64,000 nt of DNA from Dromiciops gliroides (Eukaryota; Chordata; Mammalia; Microbiotheria; Microbiotheriidae). Below the pieces are notes generated by a model. That model was given only the letters and a program-made list of their open reading frames with translations, made no database searches and was not told where the DNA came from. How positions within the stretch are numbered: position 1 is the stretch's first letter; the number at the start of each line of letters is the position of its first letter. This document shows, in pieces, positions 31,129 to 42,464 of this stretch. Both the position numbers and the translations under genes were made by a program. Location: assembly GCF_019393635.1 (NCBI RefSeq), contig NC_057862.1, positions 245,143,941 to 245,207,940 on the forward strand, given 5' to 3'.

Positions 31129-33794
31129 TATAAAGAGAGGAAATAGATTTTTGTTAATTGAAAAATGCAATTAAAATGTAAAAATTTTCCTTTTATTTCA
31201 TGCTATATATAACAACCCAACTAGACTACTTATTGACAACCAAATGTATTCTAGGTTTTCTTGTATCTTTGTCTTTGTTTATGTTTTATTTTATTCTATG
31301 CCTTTGTTTATGTTTGTTTTATTCTATGCTTGGTATGGCGTTCATCTGCTAAAATTATACCTGATCTTCAAAGCCCAATTCAAATACCATCTCTACAACA
31401 TAGTCCTTGGTCATACAGTCAGAATTTATGTATGTTTGCAGACCAGATATAGTACCTGTACCCCCTTTCTCTCTTTTTATAGGACTTATGACTGCACTTG
31501 CTCTTATACTGGTAGATCGAGAGGTTTTCAAAACTACAGCCATGCCCATATTGCTGCCAAAAAACAAAACAAAGCAAAAATATTTAAAGGTCCTAGAAGT
31601 AATCTATTTGTGAGGATACACTCCTACTACTTACCACATTATTACCTGAGGAGCCCCCACTGGTTTCCTTCCCATTCACATAGAATCAGCCATAATGATA
31701 CCATTGACTGTTAAACATAAAACATTAATTGAATGATACATCAAATACAGAAATAATCATAGCATTAGAAGGAAAAATAAGAAATAATTTTAAAAATCAG
31801 TCTACCTATAAACCTGGGTCATACTTTCCTGGCAAAGCACACAGTGTATGTAGGAGAGACATTCTTATAGAAACTAGGAGTTGCATGAGTAAGGAAACCC
31901 AGGTGCCTAGGGAAAATCATGAGTCTGAATGGCTAGCCTTTTTCTCCTTGATCTCTTTAGCAAAAAGTCTGTACCATGAATTATCTGCTGTACAAAACTG
32001 CTTCTTTGCTATTTGCTCCTTTCTGGTCCTTATACCTCTGATGCTAAGTAAAACCATTTCTTTTCTACCTTTAGACTACTGAAATAGTGTCAAAAATCTT
32101 TTTTAGCACACAGCCACCCATGGAAGGGTGCTGAGAAAATGCTGTGTTCTTTTAGTAAAATATGTATGTATAGCTCACAGCAAGTAGATGCAAAGCTTCT
32201 CTTCTCTCTCTGTTTCTCCTTCTCATAAGCCATAGAGGGCACTTTAAAACAACAGAGGCACCTCTGAGACCTTGTTCCCCTCTTAGATGATTGGCATTAG
32301 AGAGCAATAAGACCACACAACTCTTCAAATAATAGAAGATTCTGCTTTGTTCCAATCAGATTCCAGTAGCCCTCTTTCAATCAAACAACTCTCTATTGCA
32401 ACATCAAAATCAATCTGTTAGTCTTCTATAGGCATTTCCTCTTGTTACCTTCTGTGTCTCCTATTCCCAGCTTCTTCTGATAGCTACACTCAACTTTCTC
32501 TCCCTCTTCTTCTACTGGTCTTTTCCCTAAGCTTCTAATGCTTCTCATCAGGGCCTTCTGTGTTTAATGACTTATCTCTACTTTATGATGTGGAACTCAA
32601 AAAAATCATCCTGTCAGTTCTGATTGACAGTCCTTATGAAATCTTCCCACAGTTCCTATTTTTTTGATTTATAGTTTATCATCTCTATTAGCACATATGC
32701 ATATAAAAGCATCATATGGTAAAGATAACTAACAGAAAAGCACATATATCAACATTTCACAAACAGTAATTCAATAATAACAATAAATGGTATCAAACAC
32801 AAAACAAAATATAGTTGCATACAATACATAGATGCCATTACAGAAATTCTACTTGGCTATGGGAGTAATTACCTTTCTTTTTGACCTGGTGCATTATATG
32901 CAAATCTAATCACGGACTTTATAATTTTGACACCCTGAGTCTCTAAATTTCTAGATTGTTGATTATTATCATATTAAAGTAACTCTAAGCTCTTTGTGGA
33001 ATTCGGCTGCCTATTACAGTGACTTAATAATGCATTTTGTTCCCTACAAAGGCAAAATGGGATCGTTTTGAGGTTTAATATTCCTTCATTATTTGAATTG
33101 AACCTATTTGAACCTCTGGGGGTACCCATATGCAATTACAACTGAACTGGAGCCCTCTTCATTTCTAGGCACAGTGTCGGGGGTGGGGGGGAGGGGGTTT
33201 AAAGCCACAACTTTTTTGCTGACTTTGGAACAAGCTGAGTTTGAATTAGCTACAATTGCTCCTTCAGAGTAGCAGCTTCTTCTGTTAACTCAAATGAATT
33301 ACTAGCCATATTAAGCTTTTTGCACACATCACTTTGCAAATTTTGTCATCAATTAAGAATTTCACCTTCAAAAAGTAACTCTAATATTTTCTGTTCACCA
33401 AAGGTGTTTTTTCTACAAAATTTTGTCATCTTGCTTCAGACATCTTGCTTAGAAACATTTTCAGACTTCATGCTGTAATTTATTTGTCAACACTTGTACC
33501 ATGCATATCAGCTTCTTCTGAACAAGGTGATAATTCCATCATCTAAAGTACTTAGCATATTTTTTTAACCAGCTAGTTTATAGTAATATAAAAAAACTGG
33601 TCTTTTTCTTCTGCTATCTTATACCAGTAGTATCAAGCCCAAAGAGAAATGGGCATATTGACTTATAAAACCATAAATTAACATGATCTATGTTGTATTG
33701 TATTTTTATTTATTTTGTTAAACTTTTCCAAATTATATTTTTATCTGGTTTGGGCTCCAATGGTTCAGGCTACTCTTTAGCCAGTGGGCAGTGA
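31129..33794. other. 2.7 kb AT-rich DNA, no gene recognised
   Basis: The 156-codon plus-strand frame at 31244-31714 is aromatic- and Cys-rich with no motif and overlaps frames on both strands, so I treat it as chance. A G-rich run, GGGGGTGGGGGGGAGGGGG, lies near 33180-33198. No SINE is visible here, in contrast to the rest of the window. Confidence 0.45.
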
Positions 33795-34155
33795 GTTTGA
33801 TACCTCTGTCTTATTCTAGTTCACTTGGTGATATCATCAGCTTTCATGGATTCAAGTATCATTTCTACACTGAGGATTCTTAAATCTACTTGTTGTTCAG
33901 TCATGTCTGATTCTTTGCGACCCCATTTGGGGTTTTCTTGGCAAAGATACTTGAGTGGCTTGCCATTTCCTTCTCGAGTCAAATCTATTTATGCTCTAAT
34001 CTGCTGATTTTAACTCTTAAATCTCCAACTGCTTATTGAACATCATGAACTGGATGTCTCACAGACATCTTACACTTCATATGTTCAAAATTGAACTCAT
34101 TATCTCTACACCCTCCCCCGGAAAAAAAAATCCTCCTTTCTTTCTAAGCTCCCTA
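33795..34155 (+). mobile_element. L2 fragment, split by a SINE
   Basis: TTCACTTGGTGATATCATCA and GCTTTCATGGATTCAAGTAT precede the SINE. TCTCCAACTGCTTATTGAAC and TGAACTGGATGTCTCACAGA follow it. Residues NIMNWMSHRHLTLHMFKIEL correspond to the DISNWMSKRHLKLNMSKTEL segment of L2 reverse transcriptase. Confidence 0.75.
33889..33980 (-). mobile_element. SINE tail, BovB/RTE-like, antisense
   Basis: TTGTTGTTCAGTCATGTCTG through GGGGTTTTCTTGGCAAAGAT to TTGCCATTTCCTTCTCGAG, head missing. AAATCTA at 33882-33888 and 33981-33987 is the target duplication inside the L2. Confidence 0.85.
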
Positions 34156-35018
34156 CAACTGTTTAAGTTTTTTTTTTTTTGCATTAATATTCATTGTGAA
34201 TATTGGTTTATAGTTTTCTTTCTCTGTTTTTGCTCTCTCTGGCTTAGGTATCAAACCAGATATGTGTCATAGAAGGAATTTATCAGGACTCTTTCTTCAC
34301 CTAGTTTCCCCAAACAGTTTATATAGTATTGGAATTAATTGTTCTTTAAATGTTTGGTATAATTAACTTGTAAATTCATCTGGTCCTGGGAATTTTTTAC
34401 TTTGGGAGGTCATTTATGGCTTGTTCTATTTCTTTCCCTAAAGATAGAGCTATTTAAGTTTTCTAATTCCTGTTCTATTAATCTGGGACATTTATATTTT
34501 ATAAGTATTCATCCATTTTATCTAGATTGTCAGTTTTATTGGCATATAGTTGGACAAAACAGGTCTTAAAATTTCTTAATAATTTCATCTTTGTTGGTTT
34601 CACTCTTTTCATTTTGTGATACTGGTAATATAATTTTCTTCTTTTTCTTAAAATCAAATTAGCTAATGGCTTATCTATTTTATTTTTTTTTTCATAAAAG
34701 GAGTTCCAAGTTTTATTTATTAATTTGAAGGTTTTTTAACTTCCATTTTATTAATCTCTCCTTTGATTTTCAGAATTTCCATTTTGGTGTTTAATTGGGA
34801 ATTTTTAATTTGATGTTTTTCTCTTTTTTTTAGTTGTATGCCCAATTTGTTGATCTATTCTTTCTCTCTTTTATTGTTTAAAGTGTTTAAAGATATATGT
34901 TTTACCCAAAGTACTGCTTTGGCTGCATCCCACGAATTTTGATATGTTGTCTCATTGTTATCATTATCTTTCATGCAATTATTGATTGTTACTCTCATGT
35001 TATTTGCCACACTCACTC

Positions 35019-37206
35019 TTTTTTTTTTCCAGAAAGCATACAAAGATGAGTTTATAGCTTAAGAATAATGCATAGTAACTTTGTTCATGATTTCTTGTAG
35101 CAAATCAAAAATAGTGTTTTATCTCTCAATTCAGTTACATAAATTGGAAGGTAATTACAGTTTTTAAAACAATAAAAATTAATTTATAAAATCTTTTTAA
35201 AAATCTGTTGTTAGGGGGGCAGCTAGATGACACAGTGGTAAAGCCCTGGATTCAGGAATACCTGAGTTCAAATCTGGCCTCAGACACTTGACACTTACTA
35301 GCTGTGTGACAAAAAAAAAATCTGTTGTTAGGTCCTATTTCAGGTTTACCTTTCATCACTGAATCTTTGTGGAAAGTAAAGGGGATGTATTCATGATCCT
35401 AGTCAAATATTTTATTTTATTCCAGGTTTAGGAAGCCATCATTAAAACATGGTTTTAACCCAACTATCCAATTTATTAAGACAAAGTAAAATAATTCTAA
35501 GATCAGTATTTCATTGAGAATTTTCTTTGTCTTTACTCATTTGAACCAGGAACTCTGTCAGGGTTCTTGTAGGCCTTCCTGACATTCCTTTCTTCAGATA
35601 TGGAACCTTGTCTTTATTTATCATCACTCCTGCTATATCCAAATGAACTCATTTAGAATGAGTTATACATTCCTTCAGGAACACTTAGCTGTACAAGTTC
35701 CTCCAGTTCTGTATTTCTCAATATTATTAATATCAGCAAGTTGACAATCTACAATCTGCCTTGTATAATGTTCAAAGAGAGGCATCCTCCACATGCGGTC
35801 CCCTGTTTCAGTGCTTGCCTCAAATAGTTTAGTCCACAGCCAGGATGAATTGGTACAAACTCCAGTGGCACCTGACCCCAAAGCCACATCCATAGCTCCT
35901 GTTAAAATTGCAGCATTTATTATAACATTTGGGTTAAATGTGTGGGCATAACAGAGAGCATCAGCTAATATGAGCCTCCCCCTCAGCATCTATATTATCA
36001 ACCTGTATCATTTTCCCATCCTTCACCCTAACAACATCTCTTTGTTTGTTTACCTTCCCACTGGGCATATTTTCAAAAAGTGGAGCCAAACCAATAAGAT
36101 TAAGTGGTAAGTTTAGAATTTCTGCTGTGATGATGGTTGAACATATAGTTGTTGCCCCTCCCATGTCAGTTCTCATGCAATCCATGTTTGCAGAAGGTTT
36201 GATTGAGATGCCACCACTATCAAAGGTGATTCCTTTTCCAACAAATACCAATGGTGAGTCATCTGCAGTAGGAGTGCCTGTATGGTGGATTTCTAAGAAG
36301 ACTGGTGGTTCTTCAGACCCTTTTGCCACACTTAGGAAGGCTCCCATTCCTTGCTCCTCAATCCAAGATTTGTTCCTTATGTGGACCGTTGTGTTGTCAC
36401 TCACACTTTTGAGCTTCTGCTCAATGACTTCTGCAAATTTGGTTGGAGTCATTTTGTTGGCTGGTGCTTCCATCAAGCACCAAGCTAGGTTCTGCCCATT
36501 AGCAAACACAACTCCTTTCTGCCAAGCTTCATCATCACCACTCCCATAGAGTTGAGCAGAAACTACAGTCTTCTTTTGATGCTTTAGCTCATCAAATTCA
36601 TAGAGACCAAGAACAGCTGCTTCTGCAGCAGCCTGAGCATCTCCACAGGGATCTACTTCCACAGAAGTAATTTCTAGGTCCTAAATTTGCCTGCATGCAG
36701 CTGCAACAGCAACTCGATGTTTTCTTCCCCTTCATTCCAGTTTTCCAGTTTATCTATCCCAGATGTCTTTTTACCCAGGCCAGCTACAACAACACTGGGG
36801 AAGTCCTGATGAAGACCATAAAATATACTTGTTTTGCCTGCCTTCAGTGGAGGCCCAAATAGGGCCAAAAATTCTCTAAGCTTTCCAGATACAAACTTAT
36901 CAAATTTGTTTCCTGCACTTGTAAAGTGAAGGGCATCATCATTGTCCTTTTCTTTGGCATAGATACCTAAAACAAGGCCCTTGGTCATGGCTCTGCTCTG
37001 GCTGAGCTGGATGAAGAGGAAAAGCCCCTGCACATGAGGAGCTTCCCTCCCAGGCTCAAGATGCTGAGTCTCCTCAGTGCTGGAAGAAGCAGCAAGAGCA
37101 GTATTTTGTTGGGAAAGTGGGAGCTGCCCTCTGGTGGGGCATGGAATGGGAAGGAGGGGGACACACAGCCCAAACCCCATGATGGTGGAGAAAAGGGGCG
37201 GGGCCC
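35019..37206 (-). pseudogene. LAP3: Processed pseudogene of cytosol (leucine) aminopeptidase 3
   Basis: LAP3 is a two-metal M17 aminopeptidase that removes N-terminal residues, notably leucine. This copy is intronless across essentially the whole protein, whose parent gene has many exons. Landmarks in order: MTKGLVLGIYAKEKD (ATG at 36988), FYGLHQDFPSVVVAGLGKK, the VEVDPCGDAQAAAEAAVLG block, GKGITFDSGGISIK with the metal-binding Asp, NIDAEG of the family signature, RLILADALCYAHTFNPNV, and KKGMSGRPTRTLTEFL before a stop at 35511-35513. Damage: a shifted leader, a frameshift then TAG near 36680-36710, a frameshift inside the NTDAEGRL signature near 35975, and a small deletion plus TGA at a Trp codon near 35640-35690. 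A T10 run at 35019-35028 is the poly-A tail on the minus strand. CCACACTCACTCTT and CCACACTCATTCTT flank it (13 of 14 match). It is not functional. Confidence 0.95.
35216..35317 (+). mobile_element. SINE in the LAP3 pseudogene 3' UTR
   Basis: GGGGCAGCTAGATGACACAG to CTAGCTGTGTGAC followed by A(n); the SINE lacks the usual CACTTAACCCC end. A perfect 15-base duplication, AAATCTGTTGTTAGG, is at 35201-35215 and 35318-35332. The insertion is therefore younger than the pseudogene. Confidence 0.95.
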
Positions 37207-37439
37207 ACACTCATTCTTCAGGAATAGGTTATTTAATTTCCAATTAAAATATAACCTTTGCTTCCATGGCCCTGTACTGAATGTTATTTTTTATTGCATT
37301 ATGGTCTGAAAGGGATACATTTGATTTTTCTGCTTTTCTTTGTGAATTTTTTTTAATAAAAGGGGGAATATTAATCAAAACCAATCAATACATTTAAAAT
37401 ATCACATTACGTTCAATATTCCACACCTGGGAATTCAGA

Positions 37440-37852
37440 TTTAGAAAGATGAGGTGAAGACGGGTATCTTCTTTTGTCTTCTTTTGGACCAATCTTTGTC
37501 TTTTTAATTTCACTATATTCAGTTTAGATTGCTTTATGGTTGTTGTTCTTTCCACTAACATTGTTATAGTCATTGTGTATGTTCTTTTCCTTTCTCAGCT
37601 TACTTTACTTTTGTCAACCTCTAAATTAAGGAAACAATCAATCTAGGAGAAGAAAGGTCTTTAATTGGGGCAGAGGAGCTGTAGCTCATGGTATAGCAAA
37701 ACAAAAAGCAAGGAATACCCAGAGATGGGAACCAAGGACAGGGTTTTTATGGGGTAACAGAACAAAGGGAACCAAAAGACTGCTCCACAGTCACGTACAG
37801 AAACTACCAACTACTTAATGTAAATGAATGTGTTTTTTCCTTTGTGAAGTTT
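37440..37852 (-). mobile_element. L1-type 3' fragment, then possible LTR piece
   Basis: TTTAGATTGCTTTATGGTTG, ATTGTTATAGTCATTGTGTA and TTCTCAGCTTACTTTA resemble an antisense L1-type 3' region. From about 37620, AAGGTCTTTAATTGGGGCAG and CCAAGGACAGGGTTTTTATG look like an antisense LTR fragment with undefined ends. Both calls are tentative. Confidence 0.35.
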
Positions 37853-37861
37853 TTATGCCTT

Positions 37862-38110
37862 CTTGTTGTTGTTGTAGTTCAGTCATATTTCAGTTGTGTC
37901 CAACTCTTTATGACACCATTTCAGGTTTTATTGCAAAGATACTGATTTGTCTTTTCCTTCTCCAGTTCATTTTACAGATCATGAAACTGAGGCAAACAGG
38001 CTTAAGTGACATGCCCAGGGTCATACAGTTAGTGGCTGAATCCAGATTTGAACTCAGGTCTTCCTGACTCCATGCCTGGTTCTCAATCAACTGTGCCACC
38101 TAGCTACTCC
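37862..38110 (-). mobile_element. Complete SINE with BovB/RTE-like tail, antisense
   Basis: From (TTG)n, TTCAGTTGTGTCCAACTCTT and ATTTTACAGATCATGAAACT to the head ending GTGCCACCTAGCTACTCC. TTATGCCTT flanks it at 37853-37861 and 38111-38119, the target duplication. Confidence 0.93.
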
Positions 38111-40290
38111 TTATGCCTTACTATGATTTATCTTTCATATTTTCCTTTTTATGCTTCCCTTGAATTTTGTTTGAATATCAACTTTTCTATTCAGTTCTAG
38201 TCTTTTTTTCAAAATCAGCAATGCTTGAAAGTCTTCTGTTTTATTAAATGTTCATTTTCCCCTGAGTAGGATTATATTCAGTTATGCTACAAAAGTCATT
38301 CTTGGTTGCAATTCTAGCTCCTTTGTCCTCTATACTATCCTATTCCAAGTCCTCCTTTCCTTTGTAATGGTAGTTACTAAATCTTGTGTAATCCTGACTG
38401 TGGCTCCACATATTTAAATTGTTTTTTTCTTTAAATTATTTTAATTGTAGTATTTTCTCCTTGACCTAGAAGCTCTGGATTTGGGTTATGATAATATTGG
38501 GAGTTTTCATTTTGAGATTTCTTGCAGGACGTGACGATAGATTCTTTCAACTTCAACTTTGCCCTCTGGTTCTAAGATATTTACACATTGTCTTTATTTA
38601 TCTTTATACATTATCATTATAATTTCTTGAAGTATGATATCTGGGCTCTTTTTCTGATGATAGATTTCAGGTAGTTCAATAATTCTTAAATTATTTCTAC
38701 ACAATCTATTTTTTTCAGGTCAGTAATTTTTTTTCCTGAGATTTTTCACATTTCCTTCTATTTTTAAGTCTTTTTACTTCATTTTATTGGGTTTTTTAAA
38801 AAATATCCAATTGTGTCAATTGCTTTGACTTAACCAATTCTAATTTTTAAGGAGTTATTTTCTTGGGTTAGGTTTTGCATTTTTTTAAACTGTTTGGACA
38901 AGTCTGATTTTTAAGGCATTTTCTTTGGTATTTTTGCATCTCTTTTACCAACCTATAAATAGGGTTTTTTTATAATTCCCTTCCATTGTTCTCATTTCTT
39001 TTCCAAATTTTACCTCTCTTGGTCATATTTGATTTTTAAAATCATTTTTGGCTCTTTTTGAAAGCTCCTATAGGAATTCTTTTGGGACTTGTGTCCAATC
39101 TGCATTTTTATTTGAGACTTTCCTAGCATTTTTCTTAGAGGCTTTTCTTCTGAGTCTATATCTTGAGCTTCACTGTCATCATAATAGATTTTTATGGTCA
39201 AGTTCTTCTTTTGTTTGCTTTTTTGCTTATTTTCCTAGCATTTTTCTTGATTCTGGATTTTATGTTGTATTGGCTCTGCTCACCTCTGGGGTTGGGGGGT
39301 GGGGAATAAGTGGCTTGAGCTTCTGTCTTTTATGTTCATTTTCTACTTTCATAGTTCATTCTGGGGGCTTGTAAGATTGGTGTTTCCAACATGATATGAT
39401 TTGGGAAGAGGCCTGGTCATTTCCCTTTGGCTCTGCATCCTGGTCCTTAAATAGCAAGGGCTCTTACTCCCTTATGACCAGAACTGCTATTCTTCACCCT
39501 GGAACTATGACCCAGAAATGGATAGTTATCAATAAAGCTGTCAGATAACATTCCTGCTTTTAGTGCTAGTACATGGGTCCCCTGGAATCTATTTTGGACT
39601 AGACATTCAGTCACTTTATCATCCCTGGAAACTGGACTGTTCTTTTCCACTTCTGCCACTACCACTTCCCATTGCTGCCATCACCACTGGTGCCACTTTT
39701 TTTTTTTTAACATTTTAAATTTATTTTTTTATTATTTAGAATTTTCCCCAAGTTACATGTAAAGAAAAAACCAAATTTTTCATTGATTTTTTAAAGACTT
39801 TATGTTCTCAATTTTCTTTCTCCCTCCCTCCTCAATCCTCCCTAAGAAATCAAGCAATTCGATATAAGTCATAAGTGTGCATTCATGCAAAACATCTTCA
39901 CATTAGTCAAGTTGTGACAGAAAACAGACAAAATAACTTTAGAAAGAGGAACTAACAAATAAAATTATACTCCAGTCAGTATTCAGAGACCATAAGTTCT
40001 TTCTCTATTGATGGTTTGCAGTTTTCATATGTCCTTCTGATAGCATCATTTCTTTCACAGTGTGATAAAATAATGGGATTTAGCAGATACTCAAAGGCCC
40101 ACCTGGAGATTTATCTAAACTGATTGAATTAAGTGAGAGTGATTGACTGCTGATTAGCCTATTTCAAGTTAACTAGATTGTAATCACACCTGGCTAGCCC
40201 TTAAGAAGGTATTGTTCTCAGAAGCTAGACTTTGAACTCAACTTGAGAACACCTTCAAGTCCATTGAACCAATGGATTTGGATGATTCCA

Positions 40291-40345
40291 ACCAATCAGC
40301 TTGAAGCAGTGTGTAAGGACTGCCTTTGTTCCAGACCTATAAAAA
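40291..40345 (+). promoter_or_regulatory. LTR promoter: CCAAT box and TATA box
   Basis: ACCAATCAGC at 40291-40300 and TATAAAAA at 40338-40345 are spaced as in a polymerase II promoter of an LTR. They would direct transcription rightwards, antisense to the surrounding HAL1s. Whether it is active cannot be seen from sequence. Confidence 0.6.
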
Positions 40346-40490
40346 GCTTCCACAATCAGTTTGCTGGAGAATGTGTGATTGAAGCAGGCTCGTGGTGGAG
40401 GACTTGAGGAAGAACCAGACCAGGCTGGAACTCTAGGCTAGGTAGGCTTTTTCTTAACTTTCTGAACTCCATGTGAATACCTGTATGCTT

Positions 40491-40640
40491 TTTTTTTTTT
40501 TTAAAGTGAGGCAATTGGGGTTAAGTGACTTGCCCAGGGTCACACAGCTAGTAAGTGTCAAGTGTCTGAGGCCGGATTTGAACTCAGGTCCTCCTGAATC
40601 CAGGGCCGGTGCTCTATCCACTGCGCCACCTAGCTGCCCC
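40491..40640 (-). mobile_element. Marsupial tRNA-derived SINE inside the solo LTR
   Basis: A near-consensus antisense copy (GGGGTTAAGTGACTTGCCCA to CTGCGCCACCTAGCTGCCCC) with a 14-base T run as inverted A-tail. A perfect ACCTGTATGCTT duplication lies at 40479-40490 and 40641-40652. It is the youngest layer of the nest. Confidence 0.96.
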
Positions 40641-40998
40641 ACCTGTATGCTTTGATAAATGTTTAATGCCCAAAGACTGGTGCTGAAGCTTCTAATTTAA
40701 GGCGATCACATAATATAGATTTTAAACATCACAACAGTTACTATTGCTAACTGTATTACCCTCCATCTATTCCTTCCCCTTGATATTTACTTTATTTTCT
40801 ATATTCTTTTACCCTATTCCTCTTCAAAAGTGTTTTGCTTTTTGCTGACCTCTCCCCCTAATCTGTCCTCTTTCTTCACCTCTCCCCCCACCTTATCCCT
40901 TTCCCCTCCCACTTTCCCTCAGGGCAAAATATATTTCTATACCCACTTGAGTGTGTATGTTACTCCTTCTTTGAATTAAATCTGATGATTTAATCAAA

Positions 40999-41017
40999 CC
41001 TAACCCTAACCCTAACC
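40999..41017. repeat. Short interstitial telomere-like (CCCTAA)3
   Basis: CCTAACCCTAACCCTAACC, three vertebrate telomere units, sits within the HAL1-B 3' region. It appears to replace sequence that the HAL1 family normally has there. Confidence 0.8.
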
Positions 41018-41179
41018 TTTAAGCCTTACGGCTTACTCACACCCCCACTCCTTCCCTCCACTCCATAAGCTTTTTCTTGTTTCTTTTATGTGAGCTACTT
41101 TACCACATTCCACCTCTCCTTTTCCCTTTCTTCCAGTGCACTCCTCTTACCCCTTAATTTTATTTTAAAAATGTCATCA

Positions 41180-41310
41180 TGAGTCAGCTAGGTGACACAG
41201 TGGACAAAAAACCTGCTCTGGACACAGGAGGCCCTGAGCCCAAATCTGGCCCCAGACATAAGCCACCCCACCCTGCCTGCCCTACAAAACACAAAGATAA
41301 ACAAAAAATT
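41180..41310 (+). mobile_element. Old SINE inside HAL1-B
   Basis: GTCAGCTAGGTGACACAGTG, GGCCCTGAGCCCAAATCTGG and an A-rich end (AAACACAAAGATAAACAAAA). It is more diverged than most poly-A-type copies here; the CORE end is altered. Confidence 0.75.
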
Positions 41311-41509
41311 AAATTCTTTACAGATATCATCCCTTCATATTCAATTCACACCTCTGCCCTCTAAGTATATTTCTTTCAGCTGCCTTAGTACTGAGAAAGT
41401 TCTTATGAGTTAGAAGTATTATCTTTCCATGTAGGAATGTAAACAGTTTAACCTTTTAATATCCCTCATACTTTCTTTTTCCTGTTTATCTTTTTATGTT
41501 TCTCTAGGG

Positions 41510-42464
41510 TCTTATATTTGAAAGTCACATTTTCTCTGCAATTCAGGTCTTTTCATCATGAATGCCTGAAAGTCCTCTTTTTCAATGATGTCCCATTTCC
41601 CCCCCTTAAAAGATTATACTCAGTTTTGCTGGGTAGGTGATTTTTGCTTGCAATCCCTGTTCTTTTGCCCTCCAGAATATCATATTCCATGCTCCCAGAT
41701 CCTTTAATGCAGAAGCTGCTTGATCTTGTCTTATCCTGACTATAGCTCCACAGTATCTGAATTCCTTTTTTTCTAGCTGCTTGCAATATTTTGTCCTTGA
41801 CCTGGAATCTCTGGAATTTGGTTATAATATTCCTGAAAGTTTTCCTTTTGGGATTTCTTTCAGGAGGTGATAGGTGGATTCTTTAAATTTCTATTTTACC
41901 TTTTACTTCTAGAATATCAGGACAATTTTCCTTGACAACTTCTTGGAAGATGATGTCTGAACTCTTATTTTGTTCATGGTTTTCAGGTAGTCCAATGATT
42001 TTCAAATTATCTCTCCTGGATCTATTTTTCACATTGCCTGTTTTTCCAAGGAGATATTTCATATTGCCCTGTATTTTAAAATTCATTTGGATTTTCTTTA
42101 TTATGTATTGATTTCTCATAAAGTCATTAGCTTCTATTTGCTTGTTCCTAATTATTAAGCAATGATTTTCTTCAGAGATCTTTTTCATTTGGCCAAATTG
42201 GGCTTTTCAAGCTTTTGACTTTTTTTTTTCATGACCCTCCTGCATCACTCTCATTTCTCTTTCCATTTTTTTCCTCTACCTCTCTTACTTTATCTTCAAA
42301 ATCCTTTTTGAGTCATTCCATGGCCTGAGACTAATTCATATTTTCTTGGAAGCTTTGGATGTAGGAGCTTTGACTTTGTTATTATCTTCTTCTGAGGGTG
42401 TATTTTGATCTACCTTGTCACCAAAGAAGCTTTTGATGGTCTGCTGCTTTCTCTGCCTGTTCAT
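41510..42464 (-). pseudogene. HAL1/L1 ORF1 remnant (RNA-binding chaperone protein)
   Basis: L1-type ORF1 proteins bind the element's own RNA and have a coiled coil, an RRM domain and a C-terminal domain. From ATG at 42464 the minus strand reads MNRQRKQQTIKSFFGDK and then an acidic, Lys-rich stretch. A heptad-like region with stops follows, then NRSRRDNLKIIGLPENHE (RRM start, compare SRRSNLRIIGVPE in primate L1) and KDKILQAARKKG near 41780. Several stops and frameshifts interrupt it. It is the best preserved of three ORF1 remnants in this window. Confidence 0.8.

Larger units (their letters stand above)
34171..37345 (-). mobile_element. L1 LINE ORF2 fragment, antisense, interrupted by a retropseudogene
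   Basis: The plus strand shows the reverse complement of L1 ORF2: CTGGTCCTGGGAATTTTTTA, TTGGCTGCATCCCACGAATT and GTTGTCTCATTGTTATCATT up to 35020. After 37205 it resumes as AGGTTATTTAATTTCCAATT and TTGCATTATGGTCTGAAAGG. These are adjacent parts of L1, so the 2.2 kb between is a later insertion. No usable open frame remains. Confidence 0.8.
40061..40733 (+). mobile_element. Solo LTR inside HAL1-B
   Basis: It begins TGTGATAAAATAATGGG and ends AAACATCACA; TGTGAT and ATCACA are perfect inverted termini. The 4-base duplication ACAG is at 40057-40060 and 40734-40737, as in class I endogenous retroviruses. It has a CCAAT box (ACCAATCAGC, 40291-40300) and a TATA box (TATAAAAA, 40338-40345) 38 bases further on. 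No gag, pol or env sequence is present, so recombination has left a solo LTR. A SINE interrupts it. Confidence 0.85.

Noticed and set aside
31244-31714. 156-codon open frame
   Set aside because: Hydrophobic and aromatic start followed by a compositionally odd tail, overlapped by frames on both strands. No domain or gene context; likely chance.
36046-36549. 167-codon plus-strand frame
   Set aside because: It is the antisense shadow of the LAP3 pseudogene, where the sense strand has clear homology.
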